A stretch of 64,000 bases of DNA from JAFGLZ01 sp964390905 (GTDB lineage Bacteria; Planctomycetota; Phycisphaerae; UBA1845; JAFGLZ01): the NCBI GenBank assembly GCA_964390905.1, contig CAYMLO010000002.1:86418-150417 (forward strand). The letters run 5' to 3'. Made by a program: the position numbers and the translations under genes. How positions within the stretch are numbered: the first letter of the stretch is position 1; each line of letters starts with the position of its first letter. Below the pieces are notes generated by a model that had not been told where the DNA came from, made no database searches, and was given only the letters and a program-made list of their open reading frames with translations. This document shows, piece after piece, positions 40,883-50,467 of this stretch.

Positions 40883-43603
40883 TCATTTTCCCTCAGTCTG
40901 TCCGATGACGCGGAGCCGCCCGTCGCCGCCGACCAGGAGGATCTCGGCCGTCGCATCGCCGTTGACGTCCGCGATGATGGGCGTCCCGGTCGTGCCCAAT
41001 GGCAGCTTCCAGGCCACACGCCCGCCTGGCGCGTCCATCTTGCCGCGAAGCGCGTACAGCGTGTTGTCAGGACCGACGAAGACGAACTCGCCCGTCCCGT
41101 CGCCATCGATGTCGGCTGCCACCACATGTGAGCACCCGCCGGGCGGCAGCTTCTGTTCCCATCGTACCTCGCCGTCCGACCCGCGATAGCACCGAAACCG
41201 CCCGTCGATGTGCGACGCGCCGATCTCGACCCGCCCGTCGCCATCGACGTCGGCCACGGCCTGATAGCTTCCGCAGCCGGTCGGGTTGTCGTGCCAGTGT
41301 ACGTACTTCGGCGTGCCGTCCAACGCGATCGCCGCCACGCCGCCGGCCGTGCACGAGGCGGTGTTCAAGAAGACGTCCGGCTTCGCGTCTGCGTCCAGAT
41401 CGACCAGCGTCGGGGAGAAGTACGCCAGCCACCGACCGAAGTACTTCTTGTTGATGAACCACAACGGCCCGATCACGTGCTGTCCGTCGCCACCCCGCGT
41501 GACCGAGTAGATCTCATACGGGCACATGCCGATCTCGTCCAACCCATCGCCGTTCACGTCTGCGATGAAGGGCCACGCCTGTCCGAACGGTCGCGAGACC
41601 TTGCCGCCCCCGCCCGTGTCCGCCTGGATGGTCTTGATGTTCCACAGCTCTCGACCGTCCTGCCCGCTCAGCACGCAGCTCTCATTGCTGCCCTTGCTCG
41701 TCCGGTGCAGCGTGACCCAGATGTCGTGGCCCTTTCGGTTAGTGAAGCGTCCCACCGACCACAGGTCGACCCCCGCTTCCAGGCCGCCCACCGGCACGCG
41801 CTCGAACGCGTGCTCCCACAACACCGACCCGTCGCGACGCAGCACGCGGAGCGTCCCGTCCCCATCCTGCGTCCGATGCGAGCAGACGATCTCGTCCCGG
41901 CCGTCCCCGTCGATGTCACTGGCGACCACGCCGCGGTTTGCGTTGGAGTAGCCGCCCCATTGCGTCATCCCTCGGCCCGGCGACCGCCACATCTCCCGCG
42001 GCCCGCCCGCATCGCGATGCTGTAGCGCCACAATCTGCCCGGCACTGTTGGGCACGACGATCGAGTTGACCCCGCCGCCCAGGTCCGCAACGATCGGCAC
42101 GGCGACGAACCCCGGTGACGTGTCCGGCACGCGCTGGCCTGCCGGCTTCATGTCCCGGTTCAGCACCTGCCGCCACGCGCCGACGACGTCGCGGAGGGTT
42201 AGGTGCGTTCCTTGTCCCTTCCCAGTCAGCGACAGGACATCCAGGTCCGCGCCCTTCGCCGTGTACCGGCCGCGTTCGGCAAGCCGCCCATCCGCCAGTT
42301 CCAATGCCACCACCGCATCGCCCCGTTGGCCGTCGCTCGAGGTCACCGCGAAGAACCGCCGGCCCGACATCAACAGGCCCCGCGCCCCGTCGTCGACGTT
42401 GCTGGCCACGTGCAGCGGCGGCAACTTGCGCGTCAGGACGGGACGGGCGCGATCCAGCCCGGCGACCTGGCGGACCGTCCCGCCGGCGAACTTCAGAACG
42501 GCCATTCGCCCGAACGCAGCGGGACGCTGCCGATCGCAGTGCATCGCCACGATCTCGATCCGACCGTCGCCGTCCAAGTCCTCGCCCCCGCACAAGTACC
42601 AGCCCGGCCGATCGCAACGGACCTCATGCGTGCGAGCGTCCAGGATATGCAGGTGCCACTTGCCGTCCCCGCCGTAGTTGTACAGGTTGAACCAGATCTC
42701 CCACGTGCCGTCGCCGTCCAGATCGGCCAGCGCATTGAGCCCGGCGTGGATATACACCTGCCGCGCGCCATCGAACTGCGCGCCGGGGATGTACCGCTGG
42801 GTCCAGCCGAGTCCGGCCCGGCCGCCGGGTGAGATGTCGATCAGATCGATGTGCAGTACGAAGTCGCAGATGACCAACAGCTCTCGACACCCGTCGCCGT
42901 CGACGTCCTCGGCCGCAAACAGCCCGTAGTTCCGCCCGACGTCCCACTTAACCGTATGTTTCGTCTTCCCCGTCACGGCGTCGAGAACCAGGACGCGATA
43001 GTGCGGTGCCAGGCAGAACTCCATCCGCCCGTCCCCGTCGACATCGGTGACGATGCCTTCCGGGGCGTGCATACCGGTCAGGTTCTCGGTTTGCCAGACG
43101 ATCCGGCCGCGATCAGCCCCGTCCTCGAACGAAAAGCACCATGCGTAGCCCTCGCCCGTGTCCATTCGCGAACTGGCGGCCAGGATCTGTAGCCCCTTGC
43201 TGCCCGGCAGGACCCGCGCGACCTTGTAGCAACACGACGAGATCCCCGAGTTGTTGGGGATGGTATACGTCCACAGCCGCTCACCGGATGCGTTATTGAC
43301 GGCGACCGTTCGCCCGCCCACGTGGACCTGCTCCGGCCGGCCATCGCCGTCCAGGTCGTGCTGTGTGAATGCCTTGGCAGCCTCGGTCTCCGCACGATTC
43401 ATCCGCGGCGGGCCGAGGTAGTACGTCCACCAGACCTTCGGCTCGGTGATCCGACCGCGCAGACACGTCGCCCCGGTGTTTCGCGTGTCGTGGCGTTCGA
43501 TGGGCCACGTGCCGTCGGCGTTGCCTGCAGCCGTCGAATACGTTGCCAGCGACACCATCGACGCGACGCCGGTCGTCCAGGCCCAGCGGCAATGACCGCT
43601 CAT
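40883..43603 (-). CDS. Secreted FG-GAP/VCBS-type beta-propeller protein
   Basis: A protein of 906 residues with a signal peptide-like start. It contains at least eleven calcium-loop repeats of the D-x-(D/N)-x-D-(G/A) kind, for example DLDGDGRPE, DVDGDGRME, DLDGDGTWEI, DIDGDGRDEI, DVNGDGLDEI and DIDGDGTGEF, each followed by a beta hairpin, as in FG-GAP/integrin-like propellers. The first repeat starts around residue 85 after WPIERHDTRNTGATC. The protein probably binds glycan or acts as a surface scaffold. It is the first gene of the operon with the lyase and the nitrilase-family enzyme. No catalytic site is evident. Confidence 0.88.
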   Translation of the reverse strand: MSGHCRWAWTTGVASMVSLATYSTAAGNADGTWPIERHDTRNTGATCLRGRITEPKVWWTYYLGPPRMNRAETEAAKAFTQHDLDGDGRPEQVHVGGRTVAVNNASGERLWTYTIPNNSGISSCCYKVARVLPGSKGLQILAASSRMDTGEGYAWCFSFEDGADRGRIVWQTENLTGMHAPEGIVTDVDGDGRMEFCLAPHYRVLVLDAVTGKTKHTVKWDVGRNYGLFAAEDVDGDGCRELLVICDFVLHIDLIDISPGGRAGLGWTQRYIPGAQFDGARQVYIHAGLNALADLDGDGTWEIWFNLYNYGGDGKWHLHILDARTHEVRCDRPGWYLCGGEDLDGDGRIEIVAMHCDRQRPAAFGRMAVLKFAGGTVRQVAGLDRARPVLTRKLPPLHVASNVDDGARGLLMSGRRFFAVTSSDGQRGDAVVALELADGRLAERGRYTAKGADLDVLSLTGKGQGTHLTLRDVVGAWRQVLNRDMKPAGQRVPDTSPGFVAVPIVADLGGGVNSIVVPNSAGQIVALQHRDAGGPREMWRSPGRGMTQWGGYSNANRGVVASDIDGDGRDEIVCSHRTQDGDGTLRVLRRDGSVLWEHAFERVPVGGLEAGVDLWSVGRFTNRKGHDIWVTLHRTSKGSNESCVLSGQDGRELWNIKTIQADTGGGGKVSRPFGQAWPFIADVNGDGLDEIGMCPYEIYSVTRGGDGQHVIGPLWFINKKYFGRWLAYFSPTLVDLDADAKPDVFLNTASCTAGGVAAIALDGTPKYVHWHDNPTGCGSYQAVADVDGDGRVEIGASHIDGRFRCYRGSDGEVRWEQKLPPGGCSHVVAADIDGDGTGEFVFVGPDNTLYALRGKMDAPGGRVAWKLPLGTTGTPIIADVNGDATAEILLVGGDGRLRVIGQTEGK

Positions 43604-43825
43604 CCTTCACCCCGTGCTGTCTGGAAGACGCATTCGCCAGAACGGCGGCGGCCCTCTCATTCCCGCCGTCGACATCCGTTGGCCCATGGTACCCGGTTAC
43701 GCCGCCCCCCTCGACCTGCAAATCGACCCACCGACCCACGGTTCGGTGTGGAGCGCAGCGATCCTTGACGTTACGATTCGGTCGGATGTCTTGCCAGCCC
43801 GGGCCCGTATGGGGTTGCCTCAGCG

Positions 43826-44935
43826 ATGACCAGGGAATCGCCAAGACAACTGATCAGCTACATCGCCCCCAGCGCCCCGGCCACGCGGAGGCCGGCCACC
43901 GGTGACGAGCCCTACCTCCGCCCGGAGATCGGCTTTGTGCCCAGGTGGTACCGCCAGGCCCTCGGCATCGATTTCGGCGAACGGTGGCACACAGATCCGT
44001 CCTACCGCCGGGATGCAATGAGGGCGATGGCCCATGAGCTGAAGCGACGGTTCAGCGGAATCCCCATCGGATGGGTCGACGACCCCGACAGGCCCCCCGA
44101 CCTGCTGACGGGCACGTTCGGCGCCTGCAGCGTGGCCGCCATCTACGGCATGCAGATCATCTACGCCGAAGATGGTTGGCCCGACACGCCAGGAACCCAC
44201 CTGACCGATGAGCAGGTCGACAACATCGAGCCGCCCGACCTGGATACCAACCCGTTCTTCGCACACCTGATGGACCAGGTGGATTGGATCGCCAGCGAGA
44301 TGGGTCGTGTACACGGCTACATCAACTGGCAGGGGGTGCTCAACAGCGCGTTTCGACTTCGCGGACAGGACGTCTTCTCGGACATGCTCCTGGAGCCCGG
44401 GCGGGCCCGGCGTCTGTTCGAATGCATCGCACAGACGATGACGGACGCCGCACGTCGGCTCTACGATCGGCAACGCGACACCGGCGTCGACGTCCGGCAC
44501 TTCACGATCAGCAACTGCCTGGTCAACATGGTCAGCCCGGACCAATACCGCGATCTGCTCATGCCCTTCGACCGCCGCTTCGCCGAGACCTTCGGCCTGT
44601 TGGGCGTCCACAACTGTGCGTGGACGGCAGACCCCTACTTGACCCCCTACGCCGCCTTGCCCGACGTGGGCTACATCGATATGGGCCTGGACTCCGATCT
44701 CCTTGCGGCCAAGCAGGCCTTCCCGGCCGCCCGGCGGGCGATCATGTACACGCCGATGGATCTTGCCGCCAAGGCCCTAGAGGAAATCGCCGATGACCTG
44801 AAGCGATGCGCTCGAGACTATGGCCCCTGCGACATCGTCTTGGCCGACATCGATGTGGACACATCGGACGACCGCGTCACGGCCGTCGCTGAGTTGTGCG
44901 GGCAGCTGTCACGGTCGTACGCTGGAGGAACATGA
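43826..44935 (+). CDS. UroD-superfamily methyltransferase-like protein (copy 3)
   Basis: A protein of 369 residues of the UroD fold, the most diverged of the three in this window. The segments YINWQGVLNSAFRLRGQDVFSDML, NCLVNMVSPDQYRDLLMPFDRRFAE and GVHNCAWTADPYL show the family layout. H262-x-C264 (VHNC) again sits where corrinoid methyltransferases place a zinc site, and later cysteines C328, C335 and C358 are candidates for a third ligand. There is no signal peptide. The ribosome site is weak. It is not next to an MttB-like or corrinoid protein gene; a phosphoesterase gene follows 124 bp downstream. The function is unknown. Confidence 0.75.
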   Translation: MTRESPRQLISYIAPSAPATRRPATGDEPYLRPEIGFVPRWYRQALGIDFGERWHTDPSYRRDAMRAMAHELKRRFSGIPIGWVDDPDRPPDLLTGTFGACSVAAIYGMQIIYAEDGWPDTPGTHLTDEQVDNIEPPDLDTNPFFAHLMDQVDWIASEMGRVHGYINWQGVLNSAFRLRGQDVFSDMLLEPGRARRLFECIAQTMTDAARRLYDRQRDTGVDVRHFTISNCLVNMVSPDQYRDLLMPFDRRFAETFGLLGVHNCAWTADPYLTPYAALPDVGYIDMGLDSDLLAAKQAFPAARRAIMYTPMDLAAKALEEIADDLKRCARDYGPCDIVLADIDVDTSDDRVTAVAELCGQLSRSYAGGT

Positions 44936-45059
44936 CCTCCGCGGCCCCCCAAAGGCGATCACCGGGCCGTTGACGTACCGGAATCGACCTCCTAACATGA
45001 ATGGTTTGTCTGCTCGCTCGGACATCTGGCGCAGCCGAAGCCAAGCGAATGGGAATCTC

Positions 45060-45833
45060 ATGGCCGGCAAGATGGCATTGATCTCCGACATCCACTCAAA
45101 CCTCGAAGCCCTGACGGCGGTTCTGAGCGACATCGACCGCCAAGGGATCAATCGGATCGTCTGTCTCGGCGACGTCGTGGGTTACGGCGCCAACCCCCGC
45201 GAGTGCGTGGACCTGGTCGCCAGCAGGTGTGAGGCCTGTCTGTGCGGCAACCACGACCAGGCCGTCCTTTTCGAGCCCTTCAACTTTAACGTCGGGGCGG
45301 AGCGGGCCTGCTACTGGACCCGACGGCTGTTGGAGGAGGAGCCCGATCCGGAGCAGCGCGGCCGGCGGTGGGACTTCATCGGCGCATTGCCCGTTCGTCT
45401 CGTCGTCGATGGGATGCTGCTGGTCCACGGCTCCCCGCGCAAGCCAGTCAACGAGTATCTGTTCAGCGAAGACGTCTACACGAACCCCTCCAAGATCGCA
45501 GACAGCTTCCGCCGGATGGAGGAGCACGAGGCGTGCTTCGTGGGACACACGCACGTGCCCGGCATCTTCCTGGACGACCCCTACTTCGATCCGCCTGACG
45601 AACTGCCCGAGCCGCGTCGCTACCCCCTTGGAGAAGAGAAGGCCATCATCAACATCGGCAGCGTGGGTCAGCCCCGAGACCGCGACCCGCGGGCCTCCTA
45701 CGCCATCATCAATGACGACGACGAGGTCGAGTTCATGCGCGTGGAATACGACAGCGAGAAGGCGATGCGGAAGATTCAGGCCATCTCCGAACTGGACGAC
45801 TTCCTCGGCACCCGGTTGTTGGAAGGACGGTAA
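45060..45833 (+). CDS. Cytoplasmic metallophosphoesterase (YfcE/ApaH-like)
   Basis: A protein of 257 residues of the calcineurin-like phosphoesterases. The metal motifs are complete: DIHSN near the start, GDVVGYGANP, GNHD and VGHTHVPG. It belongs to the MJ0936/YfcE-like group, which includes nucleotide phosphodiesterases and diadenosine polyphosphate hydrolases. There is no signal peptide. The start follows GGGAATCTC. It stops 6 bp before yidC, so the two are probably cotranscribed; a link in function is not evident. Confidence 0.88.
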   Translation: MAGKMALISDIHSNLEALTAVLSDIDRQGINRIVCLGDVVGYGANPRECVDLVASRCEACLCGNHDQAVLFEPFNFNVGAERACYWTRRLLEEEPDPEQRGRRWDFIGALPVRLVVDGMLLVHGSPRKPVNEYLFSEDVYTNPSKIADSFRRMEEHEACFVGHTHVPGIFLDDPYFDPPDELPEPRRYPLGEEKAIINIGSVGQPRDRDPRASYAIINDDDEVEFMRVEYDSEKAMRKIQAISELDDFLGTRLLEGR

Positions 45834-45839
45834 CCATCG

Positions 45840-48080
45840 ATGGAAACCCGCCGGCTGGTCGTGGCCCTTGCGGCGTCCGTGATCGTCTTCATCCTCTGGA
45901 TGGCCATCAGTCCGTTCGTCATGCCGACGCCGCCCCAGCGCCCCACCACCCAGCCTGCTCAGGCTGAGGCGCCCGCGCCTCAGCCCACGACCGATGCTGT
46001 GGACCGGCCGGCTGCATCCCATCCCGCAAGTCAACAGGTCCAGGGCGGCCCTGGCGCGCCAGTTAAGGTGGCTGCTGCTCCTGGAACGCCCGCATCCGGG
46101 CCGCAGAAACAGCCCGAGCCCGACGCGGCGGCCGCTGGCGTGCCGAGACTTCGCGTCGCCTCCGTTCCCCCTGCCTGGGTGAAGCTTGGCAGTGACGACC
46201 CCAACGGCGAGTTCGCGATGATGATCAAGCTCAACAGTCGCGGCGCGTCGATCGACGAGGTCGACCTGGCCCCGCGGCTGGCGCGATACCGCAACTACCC
46301 CAAGGGCGACGACCGGGCTGACAGCGACAAGGACATCGACCCGTTCGATTCCTACGACCTGCTACGGCCCTTGAAGGATCAGAAGACCGGCAAGCTCTAC
46401 AGATCGCTGACGACCCAGGAGATCAACATCCTGTTTGATGCGCCCGGGGCCGCCTCGGCCAAGGAGGGCCAGTGGCACGCTGTTTCCGTGGACGACAAGG
46501 AATGGACCATGGAGCGTCGCCGCGAGGACGACCGCCACGTCGCTGTCTGCACGGCGAAGATCGAGGCCGATAGAAAGCCCTTCCTGCGCGTCGTCAAGAC
46601 CTACACGCTCTACAAGAACCAGTACGACCTGGTGATGGATCTTCGGGTCGAGAGCCTGGACAAGCGGCCCCACCGCGTCATCCTGACCCAGCAGGGCCCG
46701 ATCAACGTCCATGAACTCGATGTCCGAGGGGACTCGCGCAAGGTCTATCATGGGATGCGCACGGCCGAGGGCATCAAGACGGGCAGCACGCAACGCAAGG
46801 ATACGGTTGTCAAGGCGAACGACGATCAAGGCAATCCGATCCTGGAGCTTCAGCCGGTCCCGTTGCCCGGGCCCGACGTCGACGCGAAGCTGGTGTGGGC
46901 GGCCTTGGGCAACCAGTACTTTGCTGCCATCATGACCCCCGTCGACGCCGAGCGCAAGGCGGACTGCACCCCCTTCGAGGCCACGCAGGTCATCCACCTG
47001 ACCAACAACACCGGCGTCGACGAGAACGGCGACTTGACCTTCCGGTTCATCTCACGGTCAACCGAGGTCAAGCCGGACGAACCGGCCCAGTTCCGCTTCG
47101 ACCTTTACGTCGGCCCCAAGGAGCGGGGCCTGTTTCGGGACGCCGAGAAGCATCCTGCCTACGTCGAGCGGAACTACATGGGCACGATCCAGGAGGAGTA
47201 CTACTTCTGCGTCTGGACCCCCCTCGCCGAGCTGATGACCAAGCTGCTGATCGGGCTGCACGAATGGATCTGGCCCCACAACTGGGGCATCGCCATCATC
47301 ATCCTCGTTCTTGTCGTCCGCGTCATCCTGCACCCGGTTACCAAGAAGGGCCAGGTCAGCATGACCCGGATGCAGACCCGGATGGCCGACCTCCAGCCCA
47401 AACTGGACGAGCTCAAGAAGAAGTACGGCAACGACCGCAACAAGCTCAACCAAGAAACCATGGCCATGTACCGCAAGGAGGGCATCAACCCGGCTGGCAA
47501 TATGCTCAGCTGTCTGCCGATGATGCTGCAGATGCCCATCTGGGTGGCGCTCTGGGCGACCCTCAGCAACACCATCGAGTTGCGGCACGCGAGCTTCATG
47601 CTCATCCCCGGGCGATGGATCCTCGACCTGACCGCTCCCGACGCCTTGGTCCGCTTCGAACGTCCCGTCTCGCTGATGTTCACCAGCATCGACGCCCTCA
47701 ACATCCTGCCCTTCCTGTGGGGCTTGAGCATGATCCTGCAGCAGAAGCTGACGCCCCGTCCCAAGCCCGGGCGGAGCAGCGAGCAGATGCAGCAGCAGAA
47801 GCGGATGATGTACATCATGGCCGTCGTCTTCACCGTGATGTTCTACAGCTTCCCCAGCGGGTTGACGCTGTACATCATGGCGAGCAACTTCTTCGGCCTG
47901 TTGGAGCAGTGGCGGATCCGCAAGCACCTGGAGGAGGAGCGGGATCAGCCGGGGCCCCCGCCCGCGGGCGAGGGCGGACCGGGCAAGAAGAAACCGGGCG
48001 GCCTGGCGGCCTCTTTGATGGCCAAGTTCGACAAGTTCGATCAGGAGCAACGGTCCATCAAGGGCAGCAAGAAGAAGTAG
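45840..48080 (+). CDS. yidC: Membrane protein insertase YidC
   Basis: A protein of 746 residues, longer than the roughly 550 of E. coli. It has an N-terminal membrane anchor (residues 5-25), then a Pro/Ala/Gln-rich linker to about residue 95, which accounts for much of the extra length, then the periplasmic beta-sandwich domain. The insertase core starts near 460. R494 in VVRVILHPVTKK matches the groove arginine of E. coli YidC, and INPAGNMLSCLPMMLQMPIWVALW is the conserved core block. The C-terminus is rich in Lys and Gly, as expected for ribosome contact. It inserts membrane proteins alone or with Sec. No rpmH, rnpA or jag genes adjoin it, unlike the classical arrangement. Confidence 0.95.
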   Translation: METRRLVVALAASVIVFILWMAISPFVMPTPPQRPTTQPAQAEAPAPQPTTDAVDRPAASHPASQQVQGGPGAPVKVAAAPGTPASGPQKQPEPDAAAAGVPRLRVASVPPAWVKLGSDDPNGEFAMMIKLNSRGASIDEVDLAPRLARYRNYPKGDDRADSDKDIDPFDSYDLLRPLKDQKTGKLYRSLTTQEINILFDAPGAASAKEGQWHAVSVDDKEWTMERRREDDRHVAVCTAKIEADRKPFLRVVKTYTLYKNQYDLVMDLRVESLDKRPHRVILTQQGPINVHELDVRGDSRKVYHGMRTAEGIKTGSTQRKDTVVKANDDQGNPILELQPVPLPGPDVDAKLVWAALGNQYFAAIMTPVDAERKADCTPFEATQVIHLTNNTGVDENGDLTFRFISRSTEVKPDEPAQFRFDLYVGPKERGLFRDAEKHPAYVERNYMGTIQEEYYFCVWTPLAELMTKLLIGLHEWIWPHNWGIAIIILVLVVRVILHPVTKKGQVSMTRMQTRMADLQPKLDELKKKYGNDRNKLNQETMAMYRKEGINPAGNMLSCLPMMLQMPIWVALWATLSNTIELRHASFMLIPGRWILDLTAPDALVRFERPVSLMFTSIDALNILPFLWGLSMILQQKLTPRPKPGRSSEQMQQQKRMMYIMAVVFTVMFYSFPSGLTLYIMASNFFGLLEQWRIRKHLEEERDQPGPPPAGEGGPGKKKPGGLAASLMAKFDKFDQEQRSIKGSKKK

Positions 48081-48155
48081 CCGGCCTTTCGCCCCAAAGC
48101 GCGTGCGGCCTGGCGTACCTTCGTTCAACCCCACCGTTTCGATCAGGAGATTCTC

Positions 48156-48929
48156 GTGACACGTCCGTACATCCTTGCCGAGGCCACCCAGAAGCAGATC
48201 GCCGAACGGAAGATCGAAGTGGCCGTCTTGCCCTGGGGGGCTACCGAAGCCCACAACATGCACTTGCCGTACGGCACCGACACGATCACCGTCACGATGA
48301 TCGGCGAGCGGATTTGCCAGAAGGCCTACGAGAATGGCGCCGCAGTCTGCCTGCTTCCGTCGATCCCGTTCGGGTGCAACAGCAACCTGTTGAGCTTCCC
48401 GATGACGATGAACATGAACCCGACGACGCAGCTGGCGATCATCCGAGACGTCGTCGGGTCGCTCGAGGCACACGACGTTCGCAAGCTGGTGATCCTCAAC
48501 GGGCACGGTGGGAACGACTTCGGCTTCATCCTCCGCGAGCTGTACGGCTGCGGGGTCTTCATCACGTCGGTCCACTGGTACTCGGTGGCCAAGGAGCCCT
48601 GCGAACACCTCATCGAGAACAAGGGCGGCGAACACGCCGACGAGGTCGAGACCAGTTGGGCGCTCTATCTGTTCCCCGAGCTGGTGGAACCGTTGGAGGT
48701 CGCTGACGATGGCGCGGTCCGCCCGTTCCGCATCGATGCCTTCAACGAACCCTGGGCCCGGCTCACCCGTCCCTGGGAGCGTCTGACCACACAGAGCGGC
48801 TATGGCAATCCTCACAAGGCCACCGCCGAGAAGGGCCGACAGTGGATCGACGTCTCCGTCGAGCGCCTCGCCAAGTTCCTCGTCGACCTGGCCGCCGCCG
48901 AGATGGACGACACCTTCCCCATGGCGTAG
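48156..48929 (+). CDS. Creatininase-family amidohydrolase
   Basis: A protein of 257 residues with a GTG start after AGGAGA. It shows the creatininase/MftE family metal ligands in LPWGATEAHNMHLPYGTDT, with the Glu, His and Asp of the binuclear site, and in ILNGHGGNDFG, with a later HADEVETSWAL. Relatives include creatininase, mycofactocin maturation protease MftE and the FAPy deformylase ArfB; the sequence does not decide among them. No mycofactocin genes are nearby. It stands alone after yidC. Confidence 0.88.
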   Translation: MTRPYILAEATQKQIAERKIEVAVLPWGATEAHNMHLPYGTDTITVTMIGERICQKAYENGAAVCLLPSIPFGCNSNLLSFPMTMNMNPTTQLAIIRDVVGSLEAHDVRKLVILNGHGGNDFGFILRELYGCGVFITSVHWYSVAKEPCEHLIENKGGEHADEVETSWALYLFPELVEPLEVADDGAVRPFRIDAFNEPWARLTRPWERLTTQSGYGNPHKATAEKGRQWIDVSVERLAKFLVDLAAAEMDDTFPMA

Positions 48930-48984
48930 ATGTCGTGGGGTGCCCTCCGGGACGATGCGGTCGACGGCGCGCCGCGCCTGAAAC

Positions 48985-50262
48985 CTACCCGCCCACGTTG
49001 TTGGCCACCTGCACCTTGCCCTTGCCCTTGTTCGTGATGCGGGTCGGACCCGTGAAGACGTTGTCGGTGATGACGGCGCGGCGGACGGACCGGCCCAGCT
49101 CAATCTGCGGTCTGGCCTGTCGGAACTCGCATCCGCGGATCAGGACCGTGCCGCCGCTCGCTTGGATGGCGTGACGGCCTTCGTTCTTGGCGTCCCACTG
49201 CGTAAACGTGCAGTCAGAGAAACCGACGGTCCCCGTCCCCGACAGTCGGGCGATCTGATGGCACGGACCCCAGAATGCGCAGTTCACGAAGCGAACGCTC
49301 CCCTTGTTCGTCTTGGTCACCTCGATCATGGTGGGATCCGGACCGTGGAACGAGACGAACTGGCCGTTCGTAATCAACAGGCCGTACGGTGCGCTCTGCT
49401 CGACCACGAGCGCCGTCCAGCAGTCGTCGGCGCCCAGGCCCAGGAAGTTCCCGTTGCACAGGCCCGTCTTGGTCCGGACGAACTTGTAGCCGACCTTGTA
49501 CCCGAAGCAGAACGTGTTGTGGACGTACTGCCAGTCGCTGCGGCCGAAGATGAACGCCTCGCCGTTGGCCATCTGCCACCCGAATAGCTTGGGTTTCATG
49601 CTCCACCACGGGTTGAAATGGACGTTCTCGATCCGCCCGATGTCGTAGATGGCGTCCACCAGCACGCCACGTCGGATCGGTTGGCCATGTACGTTGCGGA
49701 TCAGGTGGCGTTCGTTTTGCGTCGCGTCGATGCCGTTGAAAGGGTTGAGCATCTCGACGTCGAGCACCGCCGGGTTCTTGCCCCGCATCGCGATCGCCCA
49801 TGGATAGGGTTTGGGGGCGTCGTCCACGTTCTGCTGCGGGTAGTAGAGCACCACGCCCTTCAGCGTGCTGTTGGTGTTGAGCGTGAGAAACGGGGGGCCG
49901 TCCTCCGTTCCTGCACCTTCTGTGATCAGGAACGTGGTCCCGTCGTCGGTCGGCTTCGGCAGGCCGCGATCACGAATGCCATTGTGCGCCGGGACCGACT
50001 CCCAGACGCCCCGGAGCGTCACCGCGGGCGGCACGTTGAGGTGTCCGGCGAAGTAGTAGACGCCGGGCGGCGCGTAGACCGTGCCGCCGCCAGCCTTACC
50101 GGCCGCATCAAGCGCCTTCTGGAAAGCTGCCGTGTCGTCGGTCTTGCCGTCCCCCTTCGCACCGTAGCCCCGCACGGCGTAGCTGGCCAACGGAACCTGC
50201 GCCATCGCCGCCGAAAGGGCCGCCAACGTAACAGCCAGCAAAACGAGCGTGTTCCCGTTCAT
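48985..50262 (-). CDS. Secreted right-handed beta-helix protein (pectate lyase-3-like)
   Basis: A protein of 425 residues, with AGGAGC before the ATG and a clean signal peptide (LVLLAVTLAALSAAMA). It opens with the block of pectate-lyase-superfamily/GH28-like proteins: YAVRGYGAKGDGKTDDTAAFQKALDAA, then GGGTVYAPPGVYYFAG. The rest shows short beta-helix coils with many N, G and V residues (for example FVNCAFWG, GFSDCTFTQW, VLIRGCEFRQ). The catalytic aspartates of GH28 are not obvious, so it may be a lyase or a binding protein. It is convergent with the creatininase-like gene. Confidence 0.85.
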   Translation of the reverse strand: MNGNTLVLLAVTLAALSAAMAQVPLASYAVRGYGAKGDGKTDDTAAFQKALDAAGKAGGGTVYAPPGVYYFAGHLNVPPAVTLRGVWESVPAHNGIRDRGLPKPTDDGTTFLITEGAGTEDGPPFLTLNTNSTLKGVVLYYPQQNVDDAPKPYPWAIAMRGKNPAVLDVEMLNPFNGIDATQNERHLIRNVHGQPIRRGVLVDAIYDIGRIENVHFNPWWSMKPKLFGWQMANGEAFIFGRSDWQYVHNTFCFGYKVGYKFVRTKTGLCNGNFLGLGADDCWTALVVEQSAPYGLLITNGQFVSFHGPDPTMIEVTKTNKGSVRFVNCAFWGPCHQIARLSGTGTVGFSDCTFTQWDAKNEGRHAIQASGGTVLIRGCEFRQARPQIELGRSVRRAVITDNVFTGPTRITNKGKGKVQVANNVGG

Positions 50263-50380
50263 GGTCCGCTCCTGCCTACGGGCTACCGAGTCGCCTGCTC
50301 ACGCCTGCGCGAGCATGAAGGATACGGAAATCGGCGGCCCCCGCAAGCATCGCCACGCGAGCGCCGGCGATACGTCAGTG

Positions 50381-50430
50381 CCCCACCGATGCGATTCGGG
50401 GAGAGCGGAAGCGGATTGGAGGATGAGGGG
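50381..50430. repeat. Short dispersed intergenic motif, copy B
   Basis: The plus-strand sequence here resembles the minus strand at 11081-11130. It lies in the 205-bp gap between the beta-helix and histidine-kinase genes. Its identity is unknown. Confidence 0.35.
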
Positions 50431-50467
50431 CGGCTTCGGCCCATCTCGCCCGACCTGCTCGCGCAGA

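Noticed and set aside
40845..40886. Start of the heparinase-like gene at 40886
   Set aside because: It overlaps the FG-GAP stop and is possible, but the 14 extra charged residues would precede an otherwise normal signal peptide. The ATG at 40844 gives a better export signal.
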